In this document: positions 36,555-64,000 of the stretch, piece after piece | How positions within the stretch are numbered: position 1 is the stretch's first letter | Layout: every line of letters begins with the position of its first letter | Source: Dermatemys mawii | Taxonomy: Eukaryota > Chordata > Testudines > Dermatemydidae | Direction of reading: 5' to 3' | Assembly: GCA_007922305.1 (NCBI GenBank) | Contig: ML677358.1 | Location: 9,612,576-9,676,575, forward strand | DNA length: 64,000 nucleotides | The notes under the pieces: generated by a model | What the model saw: the letters and a program-made list of their open reading frames with translations, nothing else | What the model was told of the DNA's origin: nothing | Databases searched by the model: none | Program-made: the position numbers and the translations under genes

Positions 36555-36675
36555 GGGTGAGGTAATATCTTTTACTGGACTAGCTTCTTTTGGTGAAAGA
36601 GACAAGCTTTCAAGCTACACAGAGCCATTTTCACCAACAGAAGTTGGTCCAGTAAAAGATACTATCTCATCCACC
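36555..36675. repeat. Hairpin-forming dispersed repeat
   Basis: Arms 36555-36598 and 36628-36675 are reverse complements ('atcttttactgga' answers 'tccagtaaaagat'), with a ~30-base loop containing gacaagctttcaagc. Confidence 0.8.
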
Positions 36676-37479
36676 TTGTCTCAGCACAAATGTAGACCCA
36701 TTAAAAGGTTCAGTCAACAGATTTAGATAGGAGCTTTTCAAATCATTGTTGAAATGTAAATAATGAGTCTGCTCAAAAAAAGATGCGTGACCTAACTTTG
36801 CGGATTATATAGCACATAAAAGAGAATTGCAGAAATGCAACATTTTAGTCATATGAAGGGTCTAAAAACGCTGAATTTCTCATTATTTCTGACTATTTCA
36901 GCTTTTAAGAATGATTTCATTGTAGTTAAGACTAGAAAAGCATCTGAACATACAGATTATTATTCTTTCTGCACTCTACTCCTTTTGCATTCCTATAACT
37001 TGGAAATGACTAAGCCAGAATTTTTTCATAGGTGGCAGAAGAAATATTGCTCTGAGGCTTAACGTGGAAATTTTGACTCTGAAAAGAATACTTTTGTCAG
37101 ACATATACTGCTGCTGAAGATCGGGTGTGCAAATAACCCTCCTGTCTGCTGTAATGAATGAAGTATAGGGCTGATAGGGCACATGTTCTTAAGATGAAAT
37201 TCTTTCATTGCTTGGTCAAGGATGAATTAAATCGTCATGATCTCATTTTCTCTGTTTATGTACAATATTTTGTTTAATGTTTCTTTATTTCTACACTGGT
37301 TGTTTTCTAATAAATTTATTAAAGTTATGCTTGTTACCACCTTTTCTTATGGTTTGACTGTGCTTAGAAGCCACCCTTTTTTATTAACAGAAATCTCCTG
37401 CTTCGTTAATGTTCTGAACAAGTTGCCCATTCCACAGATAACATCAAGAAAAGGGATACATTTCAGTGTCCTTTATTAG

Positions 37480-37680
37480 TAAACTGTTTGATTTGAGCAC
37501 AGGACTAAGAGCTAGAAATTCCTTAGTTGTAATCCCAGCTCAGATGCTGATTCCCTCTGTTACTTTCAATGAGTATTTGAACCCCCTGCCTCAGTTTCCG
37601 TATCTGCAGAGTTGGGTTCTATTTTACCCATTCTACAAAGCTATACTTCTTCAGGTATCCCAGTGACATTAATAAGTCCC
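37480..37680 (+). mobile_element. MIR-like SINE, old
   Basis: Reads 'tgatttgagcacaggactaa' and 'ctgcctcagtttccgtatct', MIR-type phrases in the right order, but diverged. Confidence 0.5.
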
Positions 37681-38050
37681 CAGAAGATATTAATTACTTG
37701 CCTAAGTAACATTTTGAAAGGGGGACGCTCATGGTTGGTTACAGGGTATTGTATAAATGAATAATATATGATGTTTGTAAAGCTCTACAAAGATTAAAAT
37801 ATATAAATGCTAAGTATTGTTTGGGGTTAATTACTGTACATAAACTGCATGTGTGTTAAATTACAGCACATGAGGTTTGCACACTGATTATTGAATAAAT
37901 AATGAATACATCAAAGTGGTATTTATTATATGTATATAATTTTTAAAAAATCTGAATTGATTGCATGTGCAAATTGTTTACCTACATTTGAATGCCAACT
38001 GAACAATCAGTCTCAATGTATAGTGTTTGGGTACTCTGAGGTGACCATAA

Positions 38051-38847
38051 TCAGAGGGGTAGCCGTGTTAGTCTGGAATGGCAGAAGTGACAGAGTCCTG
38101 TGGTACCTTAAAGACTAACTAAGGGTATGGTTACACTTACAAGATTATAGCGCTATAGGTTATAGCGGTCCCCTTATACAGTAATATGTGTAGCGCTATT
38201 GTATGTCCACACTCAGATGCTCCTGCGGTATAGCATGGCCACATTTGGGGCACTTAATGCGGCATTAAGAGCAGTGCATTAGGGCAGGTATCCCAGCATT
38301 CAGCTGGGTGCAACGTGCTTTTTAAACGAGGGGGGTGAGGGGGGACGCGTTGTGTGTATGCGGAGGGAGAGAGACAGTGGTTTTTCCGTTTTTCTGAAAG
38401 CCTGTTAGTGAGCCTCCGTTCACAGAAGGCTTTGTTTTCACACAGGCTCCCTCCTTAAACATTTGCATTGCTTATCTGCCGAGTTAAGAAAGAAACTCTA
38501 AAGAGGTACTTCCGCATTCCTCCAGCCGAGTTCAAAACAAAGGGAAGAGACGTCAATTGCCTTAAATGGCTGTAGGCATCTTCAGAGATTACTTGTAGCG
38601 CAGTGGGTGTCCACATTCTTGCTGTAGCGCTACAGCAGCTGCGCTACAGCCCTTATTCCCCATGAGGAGGTGGATTTATAATAGCGCTATAACTCCACGG
38701 TTATAGCGCTATTAGTGCCTTGCCAGTGTGGACGGGGAGTAGGTTATAGCGCTCGTGGGGGCTTTATAGCGCTATAAAGTGCCAGTGTAACCATGGCCTT
38801 AAGTATTAGAGCATAAGCTTTCGTGGGCTAATACCCACTTCACCGGA
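38051..38847 (+). mobile_element. SINE-like repeat split by a Harbinger-like element
   Basis: 5' half 38051-38122 and 3' half 38800-38847 join into one copy of the ~130-bp repeat. The outer target duplication GACCATAA is at 38043-38050 and 38848-38855. Confidence 0.85.
38123..38799. mobile_element. Harbinger-like non-autonomous element
   Basis: Bounded by a 3-bp TAA duplication (38120-38122, 38800-38802), as in PIF/Harbinger. Inverted ends: gggtatggttacact at the left and agtgtaaccatggcct at the right. Subterminal palindromes 'tatagcgctata' repeat at both ends. No transposase inside. Confidence 0.8.
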
Positions 38848-39800
38848 GACCATAAATGATCCCAATACTACTTTTTTTTTTAATAAGAATTCTGAAGTTA
38901 TGAATAGTCCCTTTGGTAATTGATATCATAGACTGGTTACCTGTGAGGAGTCTTTATGTTTGTCCCAGGTATATCACATGTAGTTCTAAGTGTCTGGCTG
39001 TGTTTATTTAGGTTCATATTTTCCTCTGTTAAATGGAATTGTCTTAAGCAGTCATTTAAAATGACTTTTAATTCACAAATCAAAATTATAATTTGTATTC
39101 TTTAGTCTTACTGTAAATGCACAGGACTGACAACGTGTCTTATTTTGATCTTCATAAAATAGTTACTTCCATAGCAAGTCTTAGTTTTTATAACTTTACT
39201 AGTAAAATAAGCATCTACTTAGGACAAAAATGGTCAGTTTTCAGGTGTGGTTTTCATTTGACTGATTAATTTTTTGTTATTTTTAGTCCCAAGACCATTA
39301 AAAATAAGTTTGATATTATTTTATACATTTAAATAAAAATACCCCTTAATATGGACTGGTAATTTGTATGATACAAATTCAGTCCTTTATCTAGAGCAAA
39401 ACTTCCTGGTTTCAGACAGTAGGACCCATTAGCAAAGAAGTAGTTATAGATGGAAGTCATCATTAGGTCACTTGTCTATCCAAGGGAAACCTGTATTCTG
39501 TGGTGTGTTATCCCCTCTAGATTTAAATATTCTGAAAAATTAGGCTTCCATCACCTTTCAGATGATATTTTTGCAGGCTAATTGAATTACTATGATTTTT
39601 TCATCCTGATATGCAGTGTCATATTTAATGTTACTGCATTTTTTCAAGTTACACCATTGGCCATTCTAAATAAGAGCCCTTCCTTTGGGGGGTTTATAGC
39701 CTTCATTTATTTTTAGATAAGTACAGCTTCGCTTCCCAAATTACACTCCTATACATGAAGAAAGCCTGCCTTCTAACAAGGGTTACAACATGGTAAAAAT

Positions 39801-41385
39801 TAAGGCTGTCGATTAATCACAGTTAATGCACATGATTAAAAAAAATTAATTGCAATTTATCACACTGTTTAATAAATTTCAATAGGTATTCTATTGTTTA
39901 ATACTTTTGGATGATGTTCTACATTTTCAAGTATGTCTGTTTCAATTACAACACAGAATAAAGAGTGTACAGTGCTCACTTTATATTTTTTATTACAAAT
40001 ATTTGCACTGTAAAAATTATAAACAAGAGAAACCATATTTTCACTTTACCTCATATAAGTACTGTAGTGCAGTCTCTTTACCATGAAAGTGCAACTATGG
40101 ATGTTACATAACTGTACTCAAAAACCAAAGTGTAAAACTTCAGAGCCTACAAGTCCACTCCATCCTACTACTTGTTCAGCCAATCACTAAGATAAACAAG
40201 TTTGTTTACATTTATGGGAGATAATGCTGTCCACTTCTTAGTTACAATGTCACCTGAAATTGAAAACAGGTGTTTGTATGGCACTGTTGTAGCTGGCATG
40301 GCAAGATATATACATGCTAGATGTCTAAAGATTCATATGTCCCTTCATACTTCAGCCATCGTTCCAAAGGACATGCTTCTATGCTGATGACACTAGCTAA
40401 AAAAGAAATGTGTTAATTAAATTTGTTAGTGAACTCCTTGGGGGGATAATTGTCTCCTGCTCTGTTTTACCTGCATTCTGCCATGTATTTTATGTTATAG
40501 CAGTCTCAGATGTTGTTCATTTTAAGAGAACTTTCACTGGTAATTTGTCAAAATGCAAAGGAAAACATGAAAGTGAAATTTCTAATGGCAGCTACAGCAC
40601 TTGACTCAAGATTTAAGAATCTGAAATGCCTTCCAAAATCTGAGAGGAACGAGGTGTAAGGGAATATTTTCAGAAGTCTTAAAAGAGCAACATACTGATG
40701 TGGAAACTACCACCAAAAAAGAAACCACCACAAAAACCCAAAACTTTTTGTTGGTGGCATCTGACTCATATGATGAAAATGAACATCTGTCAGTCTGCAC
40801 TGTTGTGGGTCCTTATTGAGCAGAACCCATCATCATGGATGTATGTCCTCTGGAATGGTGGTTGAAGCATGAAGAGATGTATGAATCTTAAGCACATCTG
40901 GCACATAAATATTTTGTGATGCTAGCTACAACACTGCCATGCAAATGTCTATTCTCACTTCAGGTGACATTGTAAACCAAGCAGGCAGCATTATCTCCTG
41001 CAAACGTAAACAAACTTCTTGGAGATTGACTGAACAAGAAGTAGAACTGGTTGGATTTGTAGCCTCTAAAGTTTTACATTTGTTTTATGTTTTTAATGCA
41101 GTTTTTTTGTACATAATTCTACATTTGTAAGTTCAACTTTTGTGATAATGAGGTTGCACTATGGTACTTGTATAAGGTAAGTTGAAAAATACTATGTTTT
41201 TTCATACAGTGCAACTATTTGTAATAAATATATAGTGGTACTGTACACTTCATATTTTGTGTTGTCAGTGAAATCGATATATTTAAAAATGTAGAAAACA
41301 CCCAAAATATTTAAATAAACGTTATTCTATTATTGTTTGAGTGGGATTAATTGTGATGAATTTTTTTAATCTCTTGCTAGCCCTA
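39801..41385. mobile_element. hAT-type fold-back element, copy 3 (most complete)
   Basis: Perfect 8-bp duplication GTAAAAAT at 39793-39800 and 41386-41393. The termini taaggctgtcgattaa and the right end ctagcccta are inverted. The left arm (39801-40391) and right arm (40827-41385) are reverse complements over about 0.56 kb. The 0.43-kb centre and right arm derive from the 3' end of a hAT transposase gene (dimerisation region) with stops. Confidence 0.9.
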
Positions 41386-41812
41386 GTAAAAATGTAATGG
41401 TGGAGGTTGGTCTCAGGGACATGTAGGTTTCATCTGCACTGATATAGGGTACAGAGGCTTTAGTCGAGTACTATGGGACAGAAATATTCCTGTTTCAATT
41501 CTGTTGTGGCCAGGTCGCCGTGGTTGCGCAGCGGTGGGATTCTGCGGGAGAAGGCGCTTGCCCTGGTGCCCTTTCCCCGCGGCGTGCACTCCTTGCGCTG
41601 CTCTCTCACCCCCATGAGGCCGCACTACTCGCCTCCAACCGCCAGGGTGCGCTGTATCCCGGGATTAGTGGGGCAGGCGGCTTCCCGCTTTCGGTCCCGC
41701 TCCTTCCTCTCATTGGTCACCGCGCTACGGACTCGTAATGGCGGCAGCTGCGTAGGGGTTCCCGGATCGAGCTGAATCCGAGGCTGCCGCTGCTCCGCGC
41801 GCCCGGGCAGCC

Positions 41813-62780
<20,968 letters not shown>

Positions 62781-62989
62781 TGACTGTAGTGATAAAGGAG
62801 AGATGGCAATGGAAGTGACTTAAGGACATGCTAGGCTTCAGAACATTATTCTTTGCAGGGCACAGGTAAAGAGAGGGGAAATTAATTGGATTAAACCTAT
62901 ATATTAACAATGCTGTCATATGAGACTACCAACACCTGGTCAGCAAGGCATGCTGGTTTTGGGTGACACTTTGTAAACTGGCTGAGTTT

Positions 62990-63490
62990 TTGCATTGATC
63001 ATGGCTAGGACTCCGTGTCTCTTACAGAGATTGCAAAAGTCTCAGATTCCATGACTTTCTGCAACCTCTCAGTTCTGCAGCAGCAATTGTGGCTGACCCC
63101 AGACTGGCTCTGGAGCCAGCTGCTTAGGTATGCCCAGGGACAGTCACACCGACCACTGTTGGAGCAGCCAGGGGCCAGCCACACTGGCAGCTACTCGAGC
63201 AGTCGGCCCCAGGGACTGCCTGAGCAGCGGCTGGCCCGGGGACTGCTTGAGCAGTGGTCTTGGGGGGCTTCCGGAGTAGCCGGTGTTTGATGGCCCCTGG
63301 CAGATGGTGCTGCTGGCTTCTCCTCCTACCCCTGAGCAGCGTCCCCCCCATACCCTCTTCCCCAAGATTTAGTCAGGGGTATTCATAGTACAAGTCATGG
63401 ACAGGTCTCGGGTTGTGAATTTTTGTTTATTGCCTTTGACCTGTCCGTGACTTTTACTAAAAATACCCATGGCTAAATCGTAGCCTTAAT
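62990..63490 (-). mobile_element. DNA-element remnant
   Basis: 'gacctgtccgtgacttttac' and 'ggctaaatcgtagccttaat' read as the antisense end of a turtle DNA repeat I recall beginning 'taaggctacgat'. GC-rich centre; other end unclear. Confidence 0.4.
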
Positions 63491-63724
63491 CATGGCATAC
63501 TTAAGGTTACCCAATAACCACTTGTCTGTGTCAGAAAGTATGTGTGGTTTGTCCGCAGTAAATATATTTCTATATATTTGTTGATTTAGAGACCTGAAAT
63601 GGGCTGTTGAATCCCTTGGTAGCCCCATAGCTAGCTGGGGATTAATCCCTCTGAACAGGCATTGTGTAAGGCTGTTGCTGCCTGCCTTAGAGGCTCCATT
63701 ATCTCCTTAGATAAGCCTTGGAAG

Positions 63725-63838
63725 TAGGGTGACCCAATTTTCATAGGAACAGTCCCGATTTTTTTTTCGCCTTATATAGGCGCCTATTACCCCCCACCTG
63801 CTGTCCTGATTTTTCACATTTGCTGTCGGGTCACCCTA
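63725..63838. mobile_element. Short hAT-like MITE (114 bp)
   Basis: Ends tagggtgaccc and gggtcacccta are inverted. Flanks cttggaag (63717-63724) and cctggaag (63839-63846) match at 7 of 8 positions, as in hAT. Confidence 0.8.
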
Positions 63839-64000
63839 CCTGGAAGTGACAGGACTATAGCAGTATAGTGAATCTGGGTGGTGGGGGGCCCCCATTCACA
63901 GGTAGCTTGGGGCTTCTAGGTTATGCCAAGGGATATTTACTCCTCCAGAGTTGGGAAGGTCACCACCCTTGTTCCCCTGGGCTGTGAGATTCGTGTTGTT

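Larger units (their letters stand above)
35031..39800. other. CAMLG-DDX46 intergenic region
   Basis: No gene is recognised. It holds an inverted repeat (36555-36675), a MIR-like SINE (37480-37680) and a nested repeat pair (38043-38855). Confidence 0.55.

Overview
This is vertebrate nuclear DNA with three split genes, all on the + strand, in the order SEC24A (3' half) - CAMLG (complete) - DDX46 (5' half). The coding exons were identified by reading translated blocks bounded by AG/GT splice sites whose phases join correctly. The same gene order is known on human chromosome 5q31, so this is a conserved amniote block. The repeats point to a reptile, most likely a turtle: decayed CR1 LINEs, a dispersed ~130-bp SINE-like repeat containing 'gtagccgtgttagtctg', MIR-type SINEs, many hAT, Harbinger and mariner/Tigger non-autonomous elements, and a DIRS-like retrotransposon. 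The turtle assignment rests on my recollection of these families and was not checked by a search.

Layout. 1-21161: the last 12 coding exons of SEC24A, about 519 C-terminal residues, covering part of the trunk, the beta-sandwich, the helical domain and the gelsolin-like domain of the COPII cargo adaptor. The introns hold CR1, hAT and GC-rich non-autonomous elements, and the last intron holds a ~4-kb DIRS-like element. 21162-26600: SEC24A 3' UTR and intergenic DNA with a CR1 3' end. 26600-35020: CAMLG, with a CpG-island promoter, four coding exons (300 aa) and a poly(A) signal. 35020-41400: intergenic DNA with a Harbinger-like element nested in a SINE-like repeat and a fold-back hAT element. 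41500-64000: DDX46, with a CpG-island promoter and 13 coding exons (539 aa) running from the RS-rich N terminus to the DEAD box. The second helicase lobe lies beyond the window. A 400-base assembly gap (47026-47425) sits inside a tandem array in a Tigger-like element.

The three genes are not a pathway. SEC24A selects cargo for ER-to-Golgi COPII vesicles, CAMLG is an ER-membrane receptor subunit for tail-anchored protein insertion, and DDX46 (Prp5) is a nuclear U2 snRNP remodelling helicase. Each of the two visible promoters is CpG rich, as in housekeeping genes. I see no prokaryotic genes, no CRISPR array, and no convincing tRNA, rRNA or snoRNA gene.

The points most worth a second look are the DIRS-like element with its inverted termini and internal complementary region; three copies of a hAT element built as a fold-back with ~0.5-kb arms, two with perfect 8-bp target duplications; two possible frame-preserving cassette exons (SEC24A 15785-15814, DDX46 55324-55407); and the 88-bp array at the assembly gap.
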